A stretch of DNA of 38,133 bases, from the NCBI GenBank assembly GCA_020721205.1, contig DYNF01000036.1, positions 1 through 38,133 on the forward strand, given 5' to 3'. Below are positions 25,458 through 36,832 of this stretch, piece after piece. Below the pieces are notes generated by a model. The model was not told where the DNA came from, made no database searches, and saw only the letters and a program-made list of their open reading frames with translations. The first letter of the stretch is position 1. Each line of letters begins with the position of its first letter. Made by a program: the position numbers and the translations under genes. The DNA comes from Prochloron sp. SulCav_FS08_3_32_3330 (lineage in GTDB: Bacteria; Cyanobacteriota; Cyanobacteriia; Cyanobacteriales; DYNF01).

Positions 25458-26516
25458 TTAAAAATAATCATAAATATCAGGAATATTTAAAGCTTGAGAT
25501 GTATTTCCTGCTCTAATATAAAATTTTAATTCTTGATTCTCTTTAAGAAAAGCTTTTTTCTTTGAGGGTTTCACATCAATAATACAAATTTGTTTTTCTT
25601 CTACAGTTTCAAAACGAATATAAATATTTTGAGTCAAATTGATTCCAATATTAGATTTAATTAGATTAATTAAGGTTTGCTCAAAATAATCTATGTTTTG
25701 TTTAGGTTGAGAGAATAATAAAATATCTTTTTCTAAACCGAAAATATTATCATTATTTTCAACTCCTATTAATAATGTACCTCCTTCAGAATTGAGAAAA
25801 GCCACAATAGTTTTTAATACACTAAATCTTAAGTTTTTATTTTCGCAATTTTTGTTAACATCCCATTGCAAAGTGCTTTTATACTCTAAGGTTGAACTTT
25901 CACCTTCTTTAATTAAATCTAAAGCAGATTTTTCAGCACCAATTTTACAAATAGTAGTTAAAAATCGTCTTAATTTTCTTTCTTCAATTTTCTGTTTTAA
26001 AGTTTCTTCACTATCTGCTATTTCAATTACTGTTTTATTGATAACTGCAATATATTGTCCCCAATAATCCTGTTCTAATTGCTGTAAATTTTCTTCAATC
26101 CATTGATCATTTTGGACATTTCCCCAACGATTAAAATAGGTAATTGCTTCTTTAATAGATTGATCTACAATTTCAAAAGGATTTCCTTCCATACTCTTAG
26201 AGATATAATCCCAAGCACCTTTTTTAAAAGCATTACGACAGTCTATAACGGTATCATTTGCTGTTAAAATAATAACTACAGAAGAAAGATTTAAAGATTG
26301 CACTTGATCTAAAATTACAAAGCCACTATCATCGGCTTCCATCCGCATATCAGCAATAATTACATCAAAAGGATTTTGTAATTTTTCTGTTGCTTCTTGA
26401 ACATTAGTTGCAGTTTCAATATTTTGATACCCAAAACGGTTTAACCATTTTATTAATGATTCGAGATAACGAGGGTTATCTTCTACTAAAAGTAAATGAA
26501 TGTTCTGAATTTCCAT
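25458..26516 (-). CDS. Response regulator with AlbA_2 (Schlafen-type) output domain
   Basis: Residues 1-125 form a receiver domain with E12/D13, phospho-acceptor D56 (VIIADMRMEADDSG), T85 and K107. Residues about 148-180 (YWGQYIAVINKTVIEIADSEE) look like the short DUF5678 motif. Residues ~203-330 are an AlbA_2 domain, recognisable by EGESSTLEYKSTLQWD, IVAFLNSEGGTLLIGVENN and IFGLEKD. AlbA_2 is shared with Schlafen proteins and some transcription regulators and is thought to bind nucleic acids, so the output is probably on DNA or RNA rather than by a winged helix. The ATG is preceded by aaggag, 15 bases after the upstream kinase gene's stop, so the two form a two-component operon. Confidence 0.88.
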   Translation of the reverse strand: MEIQNIHLLLVEDNPRYLESLIKWLNRFGYQNIETATNVQEATEKLQNPFDVIIADMRMEADDSGFVILDQVQSLNLSSVVIILTANDTVIDCRNAFKKGAWDYISKSMEGNPFEIVDQSIKEAITYFNRWGNVQNDQWIEENLQQLEQDYWGQYIAVINKTVIEIADSEETLKQKIEERKLRRFLTTICKIGAEKSALDLIKEGESSTLEYKSTLQWDVNKNCENKNLRFSVLKTIVAFLNSEGGTLLIGVENNDNIFGLEKDILLFSQPKQNIDYFEQTLINLIKSNIGINLTQNIYIRFETVEEKQICIIDVKPSKKKAFLKENQELKFYIRAGNTSQALNIPDIYDYF

Positions 26517-26531
26517 GATTGAACTCCTTTT

Positions 26532-29500
26532 TTAATCTTGATAATAGGGAATATACATTTTAAATTGTACACCATTTTCGCCAGTTTCTTTAATATAGCC
26601 TTGCATTTGAGTTAAAGTTCGGCGAATAATATATAATCCTAAACCACTTCCCTGTCCTTTTGGGGAAGTGGTTGTTAAAGGTTGAAAAATCCAATCTTTT
26701 TTATTTTCAGGAATACCTATACCATTATCAGAAAATTCGATAAGTAAGTATTTTTGTTCACCCGGAATTGTTAAACCTCTAATTCCTTCAGGATTGATTA
26801 TATCTTGAGCTTTCATTTTAATGATTAAATTTTCCTGATCTTGATTATGTTTTAAAGAATTTTCTACCATTTCATTTAAAGCACTTTTAATTTTTTCTTC
26901 ATCCCCATAAAAATAAGTATCAGCATTGAGAATTTCTAACTCAATTTCTGCATTGTCAATTTTCGGATTAAGTTGCCATTTTTCAAAGATTTTCTTTACT
27001 TGAAAACGACTATATTTAATCCTAATCCCTTCATTAATTGCTTTTAAATCATTTAACGCTGATTGAGTTATTGTTAGCTGAGTTAATAATTGTTCAAACT
27101 GTAGATAATATTGAGATTTAGTATCTGCTTGATCCATTTCAAATCTTATATTTGAGACAATAACTGCAAGTTCATTATTGACAAAATCCGCAATATCATG
27201 AGCCGTTTTTTTAATAATTAAAAGAATTTCTTTGTAGTTATCTTGAGGAATTTGATCTATTTCTTTTTCTTGTTTTTCTCTACGTTGATGAATTTCCTTA
27301 ACAATATATTCAAGGTCTTCAATAATAGTATTGATCATAGGATATTCTTCTTCCACATTTGGTAAAATCCAATAAGCAATACTTTTTAAAATACTAATTT
27401 CATTAGCAATTTTATGATACATTGCTCGGTTAAGCATATTGGTATCATCAACACTACTTTGAGAATCAAATTTGTTAAAAAATTCCTCACCAGATAAATT
27501 AATAGTTAACATTTCCATAGCTTCAGCATAACGGGGTGAATTTTCTGCAATTTCACTTAAAAAATTTACAGCAGTTTCATTATAAGGACTAGTTGCAAAA
27601 ATGCTTCTAGCACTATATAGCCAAGTTGGTTCTTTATCATCAGAATTAGCGATCGCTTGTTCAAAGTATTGATTTCCTTTACCTTGTTGCTTGATACAGT
27701 AATAAAGCCTTCCTAATGTTATTCTAATAACATTAGCATCATAAGTCCACAAACAAGTCAAATCAATTTTTTCAAGTTTTGCAATTGCCTTTAGATATTC
27801 CGTTGCTCCTTCTAATGCTATAGCGTGTTTGAATAATGTATAGTTATAATTATCCCATTGTTGATCATTAGACAATATAACATAATTATTGGTTTCAAGA
27901 TTTTCTGCTCGATCAAAAAATTGACAAGCTTCCTCATATTTTTTTGAATTTACATAAATTACTGCAATTTTTCTTAAAATATTAACATCATTTGGATAAG
28001 AGTCTAATAAAGTCAAACATTTTTCTACACATTTGTTATAGTCACCTTTTCTTGATAGAGTTTCTATATATTGTTGCCAAGTCATTAGATCATCATCTTT
28101 AATACTTAACGCTTTTTCTAAAAGAGCAATAGCTTTTGGATAAAATTTTTCTTTAGATAGTGCCTTTGCGTAACTGGTTAAAGTAATAATATCATCAGGT
28201 TTAATCTTTAATGCTTTTTCATATAATTGAAATGATTGTGAATAGTTACCAAAATAGGATAGTTTGTCTGCATAAGTTGTTAAAGTAATCCAATTATCAG
28301 ATTCAATTTTTAAAGATTTTTCCAATTGCTCAAAAGCTTTATCATAATTTCCATAATCAAATAGTGCATTACCATATTGAGTTAAAGTTATCACATCATT
28401 AGGATTAAGTTGTATTGCTTTTTCATAAACTAAAAAAGCTTCTTCAAAATAGCCGTTTTTCACTAAAGTATTAGCATAGATACAAAGATCGACTTCATCA
28501 TTTATAGAACTTTCTAAATATCTTTCTAACAAAGGCAAAGATTTTTCTATTTTTCCTAATTTTATTACTAAATTAATATAGCAACCAAGAATTATTGCAT
28601 TGTCTAATTCAATATTTAGAGTATTTTCTAAATATTGTAAAATATTTTCTATACAAGAGAAATATGCTTCACTTTCATCTATGCCTATTAACTCTACTAA
28701 AGTATTAGTAAAATTTATAAAAGTTTCTTTATTCTTAGGTTCAATTTCGAGTGATTGTTTCCAATAAGGTAAAGAGTCTTTCTTTTTTCCTGATATAACT
28801 AAAACATTAGCATAACTAGCAAGAGTTTCTGGATTATTAGGTTCTATGTTTAGAGATTCTTGCAAAAGTTGTTCAGCTTTCTCTAAATCAGACAATGATC
28901 CTTCTATTTTATATAAATTCATTAAAACATTAGCATACCTAGCAAGAGTTTGTGCTTTGTCATACTCATTATTTTCAAGTTGCAAAGCTTTTTCCCAATA
29001 ATCTATAGATTCTTCCCATTGTGTCAATTCAACTAAAGCATTTGCACAGATACGCATACCAATAGCATTATTAGGTTCACTTTTTAAAATAGGTTCTAAA
29101 TAGTTTACACAGTCTTCAAATTTCTTAGCTTTCATCAAAGCATTAGCACGACTATTCTTAGCATAAATATTATCAAAATCTCTTTTGGTAATTTCTTCCC
29201 AAAAAGGTAAAGATTCTTCAAATTTTTCTATTATCATTAAATTATTTGCACAGTTAGTCATCATTTTGATAATTGTCAAATTTTGGGGTTCAAGTTCCAT
29301 AGCTTTTTGGAAATAAGATAAAGATTCTTCTATTTTTCCTGATTTCATTAAAGCATTGGCATAACTCCTAATAGTTATAACATTATCAGGTTCAATTTTT
29401 ATTGCTTTTTGCCAAAAAGGTAAAGATTCTTTTATTCTTTCTAATTTCATCAAAGCATTAGCATAACTACTAATAGTTATCACATTATCAGGTTCAATTT

Positions 29501-29906
29501 TTATTGCTTTTTGCCAAAGAGGTAAAGATTCTTCTATTCTTTCTAACTTCATCAAAACATTAGCATAACTACAAATAGTTTTGACATTATTAGGCTCAAT
29601 TTCTATTGCTTTTTTAAAATAGATAATTGCCTGATCGTATTTTTGTTTTTTTAATAAAGCATTCCCATAATTTCTTAAAATATCACTATTATTAGGATCA
29701 ATTTTTAAAGCTTTGTCAAATAATTCAAAAGCTTTAGGAAACTGTTTTGATTTTGCATAAGCTTGACCACATTCTCTTAATAATTCAACATTATTCTCCT
29801 CTAAACGTAAAGCTTCCTCAAAAAGAGTGATCGCTTTTTCATATTGTCCTGACTCTACCAGAGCTTTACCTTGGGTAAGTAAATTTTCTACTTTTTCACT
29901 AGACAT
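26532..29906 (-). CDS. TPR-repeat sensor histidine kinase
   Basis: The 1124-residue protein begins with about twenty tetratricopeptide repeats (1 to ~770; e.g. ALRLEENNVELLRECGQAYA, KALKIDPNNSDILRNYGNAL), a protein-binding solenoid serving as the sensor. A coiled linker leads to a dimerisation region with likely phospho-acceptor H903 (KKTAHDIADFVNNELAVI). The ATPase domain has an N-box NEMVENSLKHN (1011-1021), G1 DNGIGIP (1060-1066) and G2 GQGSGLGL (1084-1091). There is no membrane segment, so it is cytoplasmic. Two repeats (RIEESLPLWQKAIKIEPDN / RIKESLPFWQKAIKIEPDN) are nearly identical and mark recent duplication. It precedes the AlbA_2 response regulator by 15 bases. The H-box is atypical; kinase identity is otherwise firm. 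Confidence 0.9.
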   Translation of the reverse strand: MSSEKVENLLTQGKALVESGQYEKAITLFEEALRLEENNVELLRECGQAYAKSKQFPKAFELFDKALKIDPNNSDILRNYGNALLKKQKYDQAIIYFKKAIEIEPNNVKTICSYANVLMKLERIEESLPLWQKAIKIEPDNVITISSYANALMKLERIKESLPFWQKAIKIEPDNVITIRSYANALMKSGKIEESLSYFQKAMELEPQNLTIIKMMTNCANNLMIIEKFEESLPFWEEITKRDFDNIYAKNSRANALMKAKKFEDCVNYLEPILKSEPNNAIGMRICANALVELTQWEESIDYWEKALQLENNEYDKAQTLARYANVLMNLYKIEGSLSDLEKAEQLLQESLNIEPNNPETLASYANVLVISGKKKDSLPYWKQSLEIEPKNKETFINFTNTLVELIGIDESEAYFSCIENILQYLENTLNIELDNAIILGCYINLVIKLGKIEKSLPLLERYLESSINDEVDLCIYANTLVKNGYFEEAFLVYEKAIQLNPNDVITLTQYGNALFDYGNYDKAFEQLEKSLKIESDNWITLTTYADKLSYFGNYSQSFQLYEKALKIKPDDIITLTSYAKALSKEKFYPKAIALLEKALSIKDDDLMTWQQYIETLSRKGDYNKCVEKCLTLLDSYPNDVNILRKIAVIYVNSKKYEEACQFFDRAENLETNNYVILSNDQQWDNYNYTLFKHAIALEGATEYLKAIAKLEKIDLTCLWTYDANVIRITLGRLYYCIKQQGKGNQYFEQAIANSDDKEPTWLYSARSIFATSPYNETAVNFLSEIAENSPRYAEAMEMLTINLSGEEFFNKFDSQSSVDDTNMLNRAMYHKIANEISILKSIAYWILPNVEEEYPMINTIIEDLEYIVKEIHQRREKQEKEIDQIPQDNYKEILLIIKKTAHDIADFVNNELAVIVSNIRFEMDQADTKSQYYLQFEQLLTQLTITQSALNDLKAINEGIRIKYSRFQVKKIFEKWQLNPKIDNAEIELEILNADTYFYGDEEKIKSALNEMVENSLKHNQDQENLIIKMKAQDIINPEGIRGLTIPGEQKYLLIEFSDNGIGIPENKKDWIFQPLTTTSPKGQGSGLGLYIIRRTLTQMQGYIKETGENGVQFKMYIPYYQD

Positions 29907-30007
29907 AACTTTAATTTAATATTCAAAAATTGATTTTTACTCAATAGACTTTATAATTTTATTTTAAACTTAATCAAAGCTAATTGTAGAAAATTACATT
30001 TCTTGTC

Positions 30008-30037
30008 AAAAAAAACGCCTGAAACTTAATTCAGGCG
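30008..30037 (-). terminator. Intrinsic terminator of the ATP synthase operon
   Basis: On the minus strand the sequence reads cgcctgaa-ttaagt-ttcaggcg followed by eight T. The 8-bp GC-rich stem, six-base loop and immediate T-run make a textbook rho-independent terminator, about 35 bases after the gamma-subunit stop. Confidence 0.92.
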
Positions 30038-30071
30038 CTTGTTAAAATTTTCTCATGAAAATTGAAACAAA

Positions 30072-31016
30072 TTAAAGTGCTTCAGCACCCGCTACCACTT
30101 CTAATAATTCTTGAGTAATCGTAGCTTGTCTGGCTTTGTTGTAAGACAAAGTAAGAGCTTTCATCAAATCAGAAGCGTTTTCAGAGGCATTATTCATCGC
30201 TGTCATTCTCGCCGCTAACTCACTAGCCGCAGATTCTTGTAATGCTCTTAATAACTGATTATTGAGGTATAAAGGTAATAAAGTATCTAAAATTTGAACT
30301 GGATCCTGTTCATAAATCATATCCGCAGGAAATGTTGCTACAGGTAAGGAGATTTTTTCCCGTTCCACTTTAAACTGACCTTCTCTGACAATTAAACGGA
30401 AAATTTCATCATCTTCTGGCTCTAAACCTTGTAAAGTTAAAGGTAAAAGAGTTTGAATGACAGGTTTTGAACTAATTAAGGACATGAAACGAGTATAAAC
30501 TAACTCTACTCGATCTACTTTTTCTGATAAGAATAAGCTTAATAATTCATCCGCAATTTCCGCCGCTTGTGAGGCAGAAGGAATTTGCTCTAAACCTGTA
30601 TAATTTTCGTCAATCGGTTGATTACGACGCTCAAAATATTGAGTCGCTTTTCTCCCTACTAAGACAAATTTATAATCTAAACCTTGGCTTTTTAATTCTT
30701 TAGCTCTATTTTCGGCGGCACGAATAACATTAGAATTGTAACCACCACATAAGCCCCGATCGCCTGAAACCACTAAAAGAGCCACACATTTAACTTCTCT
30801 TTGTTTTAATAAAGGAAGGTTAGCATCTTCAAATTTTAAGCGATTTTTTAAACCATAGAGAACTTGAGCTAAAGCATCAGCAAAAGGGCGAGTCGCAATA
30901 ACTTGCTCTTGCGCCCGACGTACTTTAGCCGCCGCCACTAGACGCATTGCCTCAGTAATTTTCTTGGTATTTTTAACCGAATCAATCCGATCTCGAATTG
31001 CTTTAAGATTTGCCAT
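30072..31016 (-). CDS. atpG: ATP synthase gamma subunit
   Basis: Gamma is the central rotor shaft of F1. The 314-residue protein starts [24 protein letters not shown] and ends [14 protein letters not shown], both diagnostic. It includes the insertion of about 35 residues (around [18 protein letters not shown]) found in cyanobacterial and plastid gamma, here without the redox cysteine pair of plants. ATG 31016 gives the standard length; the frame extends seven residues further only into a repeat. In cyanobacterial naming this is atpC. It is the last gene of the operon and is followed by a strong terminator. The 232-base spacer before it holds repeats, unusual for adjacent subunits. Confidence 0.97.
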   Translation of the reverse strand: MANLKAIRDRIDSVKNTKKITEAMRLVAAAKVRRAQEQVIATRPFADALAQVLYGLKNRLKFEDANLPLLKQREVKCVALLVVSGDRGLCGGYNSNVIRAAENRAKELKSQGLDYKFVLVGRKATQYFERRNQPIDENYTGLEQIPSASQAAEIADELLSLFLSEKVDRVELVYTRFMSLISSKPVIQTLLPLTLQGLEPEDDEIFRLIVREGQFKVEREKISLPVATFPADMIYEQDPVQILDTLLPLYLNNQLLRALQESAASELAARMTAMNNASENASDLMKALTLSYNKARQATITQELLEVVAGAEAL

Positions 31017-31020
31017 ATTT

Positions 31021-31088
31021 AATAATTCAAAATTCAAAATTCAAAATTCAAAATTTAAAATTTTTAATAATTCAAAATTCAAAATTAA
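31021..31088. repeat. Heptamer repeat (aaaattc) in the atpA-atpG spacer
   Basis: The run attcaaaattcaaaattc, continued for about nine imperfect heptamers, begins just before the atpG start codon on its 5' side. On the minus strand it reads as gaattttgaattttga steps and pushes any atpG Shine-Dalgarno into repeat sequence. Confidence 0.85.
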
Positions 31089-31187
31089 CTTAACAATCAC
31101 CAAAGCAATTTTCTTTTTAAATTTTGATTTGTTGAACTTTTCAAATTTTAAATTTTTAGGAACAAGTAACTCATAATATTAGTTCGT

Positions 31188-31241
31188 AGTTGGGCTTTAG
31201 CCCTAAAAAAACTAAATTTTTAAGAGTGCTAAAGCACAACA
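31188..31241. repeat. Inverted pair of gctttagc/gctaaagc elements in the atp operon
   Basis: The arms gttgggctttagccct (31188-31203) and gtgctaaagcacaac (31227-31241) are a degenerate inverted pair of the same element that forms the tandem array at 3525-3700. The position is between atpA and atpG. Confidence 0.7.
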
Positions 31242-31248
31242 ACAAACC

Positions 31249-32793
<1,545 letters not shown>

Positions 32794-32821
32794 TTAATTT
32801 GATCAAACAAAATTCAAAAGT

Positions 32822-32852
32822 AGCTATCAGCTATCAGCTATCAGCTATCAGC
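32822..32852. repeat. Heptamer repeat (agctatc) x4 in the atpH-atpA spacer
   Basis: Four perfect agctatc units lie shortly upstream of atpA on the coding strand of the operon. A second, shorter heptamer run (actgttc) is at 32996-33011. Confidence 0.85.
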
Positions 32853-32890
32853 CCATAACTAAAAAACTGAACTTTTGAACTTTTTAAAAT

Positions 32891-32966
32891 TTAGGTAGAG
32901 ACTTTATATATAACGTCTCTACAAAAATTTAGGTACAGACGTTATATATAACGTCTCTACAAAAAA
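32891..32966. repeat. Duplicated palindrome ttatatataacgtctctac in the atp operon
   Basis: Two tandem 38-base copies, 32891-32927 and 32929-32966, share the core atataacgtctctacaaaaa. In the second copy agacgttatatataacgtct is a perfect 20-base palindrome; in the first, gtagagac and gtctctac form the arms. Both would fold in the mRNA between the delta and alpha genes. Confidence 0.85.
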
Positions 32967-33012
32967 CTAAAAACTGTTTACTGGTAACTAAAAACTGTTC
33001 ACTGTTCACTGT

Positions 33013-33567
33013 CTAAGCATTGCCTAAAGTTAAACTTAAACGACGAAGTTGACCTCTAATACTAGCGTCAATAACTTGAGAGCCAACTTTAATAATGACT
33101 CCGCCAATGATATCAGGATCAATTATGGCTTTAATTTCCACACTTTTCGCCTTAGTCATTGCCTTAACTTTATTCACGATCGCCTCAGTTTGATCTGAAC
33201 TTAACTCCTTAGTAGAAGTAACCTCAGCCAAAACAGTTTGATTAAGTTTGCGTAAAAGATTGAGATATTGAGAAATAATAGCAGGAAGAAAAACGATCCG
33301 TCGTTTATCTACCAATAACATTAAAAAGTTAATCAGATAAGTATTAGCACCTTTACCTAAAACCTTTTTAATTACAGATTTTTTATCATCTGATTTAATA
33401 ATAGGATTAGTAATAAAATCTCTAAAATCTGATGATTCTTCTAATAAATTTTCCATATCTCGACAGTCTTGCCCAAAAGCTTCCGTAAGTTTATGAGCGT
33501 CAGCCACAGACATTAAAGCCTGAGCGTAGGGTTCAGCTATTTGAGAGTTAATTAATGTACTACTCAT
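33013..33567 (-). CDS. atpH: ATP synthase delta subunit
   Basis: Delta connects the peripheral stalk to the top of F1 (the equivalent of mitochondrial OSCP). The 184-residue length is normal, with the N-terminal helical bundle ([16 protein letters not shown]...) and the C-terminal signature [28 protein letters not shown]. Its ATG overlaps the last base of the b-subunit stop codon, so translation is coupled. Cyanobacterial texts name this gene atpD. Confidence 0.97.
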   Translation of the reverse strand: MSSTLINSQIAEPYAQALMSVADAHKLTEAFGQDCRDMENLLEESSDFRDFITNPIIKSDDKKSVIKKVLGKGANTYLINFLMLLVDKRRIVFLPAIISQYLNLLRKLNQTVLAEVTSTKELSSDQTEAIVNKVKAMTKAKSVEIKAIIDPDIIGGVIIKVGSQVIDASIRGQLRRLSLTLGNA

Positions 33568-34094
33568 TAAAGCACTCCTCCTAAGTTCGCAATACTACGA
33601 TCAATTAGTTTTTGTTGTGCCTTCTCATCCAAAATATTACCTAACTGAGCTGACGATTTTTCGAGAGCTAAAGCTACCACCATAAGTCGCAGTTGGGTAA
33701 TTACTTTTTCCTGTTCCGAGTCAAGATCCTTTCCTGCGGCTTCTTTCATCCGAGCAAGTTCTTCTTCACCCTTAACTAAAAGTTCTTGTTTGAGGACTTC
33801 AGCTCTCGCAGTAGCTTCCTTGCGGATTTGTTCTGCGATCGCATGAGCTTGATCGAGTTTTTGTTGTTGCGTTACTAAAGCACTCGCCGCATTTTTTTGT
33901 TTGCTTTCAGCTTCAGTAATCTCCTCCTCAATTCTAGCTTTGCGTTCTTCAAGGATATTAGTAATTAACTTTTTACCAAAGAAAAACAGCACCCCCACTA
34001 AAATTAAAAGGTTAATCAGGTTGGCTTCAAATATATTAGTATTGATGCCAAAACCCGCAGAATGTGTTGCCAGTATCAATGTTTTCCCGATCAT
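33567..34094 (-). CDS. atpF: ATP synthase b subunit
   Basis: Subunit b forms one half of the peripheral stalk. The protein (175 residues from ATG 34094) has one N-terminal membrane segment ([19 protein letters not shown]) followed by a long charged coiled coil ([18 protein letters not shown] onward). The b-type rather than b' identity is shown by the [15 protein letters not shown] lead. A TTG at 34100 would add two residues, matching relatives that begin MG, but there is no Shine-Dalgarno for either. Paired with b' upstream, as in photosynthetic bacteria and plastids. Confidence 0.93.
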   Translation of the reverse strand: MIGKTLILATHSAGFGINTNIFEANLINLLILVGVLFFFGKKLITNILEERKARIEEEITEAESKQKNAASALVTQQQKLDQAHAIAEQIRKEATARAEVLKQELLVKGEEELARMKEAAGKDLDSEQEKVITQLRLMVVALALEKSSAQLGNILDEKAQQKLIDRSIANLGGVL

Positions 34095-34150
34095 TCCCAA
34101 ATCAATTAAATTGTGATTGGTTAATTTATGGTTTTAATTGTTAGCTATCA

Positions 34151-34179
34151 GTAGGAACTTAATCCGATTAAGTCCCTAC
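34151..34179. repeat. Inverted repeat in the b'-b spacer
   Basis: The arms gtaggaacttaat (34151-34163) and attaagtccctac (34167-34179) form a 13-bp stem with one mismatch and a 3-base loop. It lies between the two stalk-subunit genes and could be an mRNA-processing or stability hairpin. Confidence 0.7.
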
Positions 34180-34256
34180 AGGAGGAAACATTTATACAGT
34201 AGTTAGTTATACAGTCAGCAAAAAGTAACTAATTAAGATTAATTACTAATTACCAA

Positions 34257-34688
34257 TTATTTAACTAACTCTGCCCCTAGTAGTTTTTCGAGAATTTGAC
34301 GACTTAAAGAATCTACCTGTTGTTCAAGAGTAGCCATAGCCGACTGTTTTTGTGTCTCGATTTCTTGCTGTACCTGTTCTTTTTGAATCTGAGCTAATTT
34401 CTGAGCCTCTGCCAATTTATCAGCAGTGATCTTTTTCGCCTCAGCCTGAGCAGTAGCAATAACTTCTTGGGACTGTTTCCGAGCGCCAACTAACTGTTTT
34501 TCGTATTCCTGAGTTAATTGTTTAGTCTGTGCTAAACGTTGACGGGCATCTTTTTCCTTTGATTGAATATAATCTGCCCGTTCATCTAAAACCTTACTTA
34601 AAGGAGTGTAAAACACCTTATTCAGTAAGAACATTAGGATTAAAAATTGCACCGCCATTAAAGGCGCAGTGGCATCAAAATCAAACAT
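34257..34688 (-). CDS. atpF2: ATP synthase b' subunit
   Basis: Subunit b' is the second, diverged peripheral-stalk chain found in cyanobacteria and plastids. The 143 residues contain the start [29 protein letters not shown] with its membrane segment, then a heptad-rich Gln/Lys/Glu coiled coil ending in [11 protein letters not shown]. This DATAPLMA opening is diagnostic of b'. ATG start. In cyanobacterial naming it is atpG. Confidence 0.95.
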   Translation of the reverse strand: MFDFDATAPLMAVQFLILMFLLNKVFYTPLSKVLDERADYIQSKEKDARQRLAQTKQLTQEYEKQLVGARKQSQEVIATAQAEAKKITADKLAEAQKLAQIQKEQVQQEIETQKQSAMATLEQQVDSLSRQILEKLLGAELVK

Positions 34689-34860
34689 TGTTTATAGATC
34701 CAGTCCAAACTTAAGATCATTAAATAAAATTTAGGACAAGGTGACAACTTAATTCGGTTCAAAATTTAAACTCAAAATTTAAAATTCAAAATAATTATTG
34801 AATTTCAAAAATGTTATAAATTTAGAAAATTTAACATTGCCCCATTGTCCCCATCATCAA

Positions 34861-35157
<297 letters not shown>

Positions 35158-35246
35158 TTACAATGGTTAGTAAAGCATAAATTGACCCTAATGAACCATT
35201 TGTTTTTAAACAAAAGAGATGACAATATTAATCAATCATGATTAAA

Positions 35247-36002
35247 TTAATGTCCATGCTCCTCATCGTGACCCTCAATCGCCTCATGTATATAAGCTCC
35301 AGCAAGGGTAGCAAATACTAACGCTTGAATCGCACTGGTAAATAGACCTAATGCCATTAAAGGTAAAGGAATAAACAGAGGAACGAGAAAAACCAACACT
35401 GCTACCACTAACTCATCCGCCAAAATGTTACCAAAAAGACGGAAACTTAGAGAAAGAGGCTTAGTGAAATCTTCTAAAATTTTAATCGGTAAAAGGATGG
35501 GTATCGGCTCAATATAATTAGCGAAATATCCTAAACCCTTTTTGCTAAATCCTGCATAAAAATAAGCTAAGGATGTTAACAAAGCCAAAGCCACGGTGGT
35601 GTTAATATCATTCGTTGGAGCGGCTAATTCACTTCCGGGAATTGCGATCAATTTCCAAGGAATTAATGCCCCCGACCAGTTAGAAACGAAAATAAATAAG
35701 AACAAAGTGCCGATGAAAGGCAACCAAGGTCTATATTCTTTCTCACCGAGTTGATTTTTGGCTAAATCTCTCAGAAATTCCAAAACGTATTCCATTAAAT
35801 TTTGAATACCTTGGGGAACTCTTTGAATATTTTTTGTTGCTAAAATTGAAGCAATAAGCAAAACGGAAATGACAAACCATGAAGTCATGAAAACTTGACC
35901 ATGCACAGTAAAACTGCCAATTTTCCAGATAAAATGTTTACCTACTTCAATGGTAGCAAGATGAAAAGAATTGATCACGCTCAACCCCTCTAAACTTTCC
36001 AT
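35247..36002 (-). CDS. atpB: ATP synthase a subunit
   Basis: Subunit a provides the half-channels for protons in Fo. The 251-residue protein has the essential arginine R188 in [15 protein letters not shown], the preceding EDFTKPL helix, and the C-terminal [20 protein letters not shown] membrane segment; the histidine/acidic tail EGHDEEHGH is usual. ATG at 36002. Legacy cyanobacterial name atpI. A second, diverged subunit a gene lies at 37142-37891 on the other strand. Confidence 0.96.
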   Translation of the reverse strand: MESLEGLSVINSFHLATIEVGKHFIWKIGSFTVHGQVFMTSWFVISVLLIASILATKNIQRVPQGIQNLMEYVLEFLRDLAKNQLGEKEYRPWLPFIGTLFLFIFVSNWSGALIPWKLIAIPGSELAAPTNDINTTVALALLTSLAYFYAGFSKKGLGYFANYIEPIPILLPIKILEDFTKPLSLSFRLFGNILADELVVAVLVFLVPLFIPLPLMALGLFTSAIQALVFATLAGAYIHEAIEGHDEEHGH

Positions 36003-36085
36003 TCGGTGATTTTTACCTAAAGATATTAAGAAAAAAAATGGGTTTTTTCTTACACTTAAAAAGCCAGTTTTTCTGTTAAAATTAT

Positions 36086-36529
36086 CTATTCTTTACTTTC
36101 AAACAAAGTGGTTTGAATAGTATAGATAATAATGGCAATTTTATAAGTGAGAAATCCCAAAAAAACAGGTAAAACATGAAGTTCTTGCACTTTAGATGCA
36201 ATAATAATTAACCCTACAAAAATAGCTAATCTTTTTCCATTAGAAATACCTGTTTCTTCTCCTAGTCGCTCCACATCTTTGCCTAACAATTTAAGATATA
36301 CTAGACCCACTATTGCCCCTAAAAGATAATTTAAGGACCAATTAAGAGAATAAGTAAATCCTACTATAAGGGCGATGATCCCTGTCAAAATCAGAGTTAT
36401 CACTAATAAATAATTTTGCAGATGATAAAACTCCGCCATTGAATTATCAATAACACCCTTTGAAGGAGCATCACTAGGATTCACCTCCGGTGCTAGACTA
36501 TCTTCAATAGGCTTTTCAGGTTGATTCAC
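36086..36529 (-). CDS. atp1: ATP synthase assembly protein Atp1/CGL160-like (subunit I)
   Basis: The 147-residue protein is the first gene of the operon. It has a polar N-terminus and four membrane segments ([67 protein letters not shown]). This matches the Atp1 protein preceding atpB in cyanobacteria, related to the plastid factor CGL160, which helps assemble the c-ring and couple Fo to F1. It is not a subunit of the finished enzyme. The [12 protein letters not shown] loop is conserved in the family as I recall it. ATG start. Confidence 0.88.
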   Translation of the reverse strand: MNQPEKPIEDSLAPEVNPSDAPSKGVIDNSMAEFYHLQNYLLVITLILTGIIALIVGFTYSLNWSLNYLLGAIVGLVYLKLLGKDVERLGEETGISNGKRLAIFVGLIIIASKVQELHVLPVFLGFLTYKIAIIIYTIQTTLFESKE

Positions 36530-36832
36530 GTTACTAGGAACTAAACTAATAAATAGTTAATGTGATATTTAATGATTTACCTGTACTTATGGACATAAGA
36601 TACGATTTGTAAACCATGAGACATCATATCATGTAACAGTCACAAAAATTTAAAAAGTCTAAAATCTTATTTTTGGAAATCTCGTTTTTTAAAATATGGT
36701 ATATAATTCTGATTTTTTAGTAAATTATTACTAATATAATCCATCATCGGATAAAATTGCTCTAATTAATCTTATTTAAACAGAGTCAAATCTTAAATCT
36801 TATCTCTCATTATATATTTTTACTAAAAATCA
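36530..36832. other. Divergent spacer between the atp operon and atpR
   Basis: This 303-base AT-rich spacer must hold the promoters of both the canonical operon (-) and the atpR-atpB unit (+). A tataat hexamer is at 36702-36707 on the + strand, without a well-spaced -35. No gene, degenerate atpD/atpC sequence or strong repeat is visible. Confidence 0.5.

Noticed and set aside
35247-36002. Canonical subunit a as the product of a recent duplication with the N-type copy
   Set aside because: The two proteins differ throughout, and the second is next to atpR. Separate ancestry by transfer fits better than local duplication.
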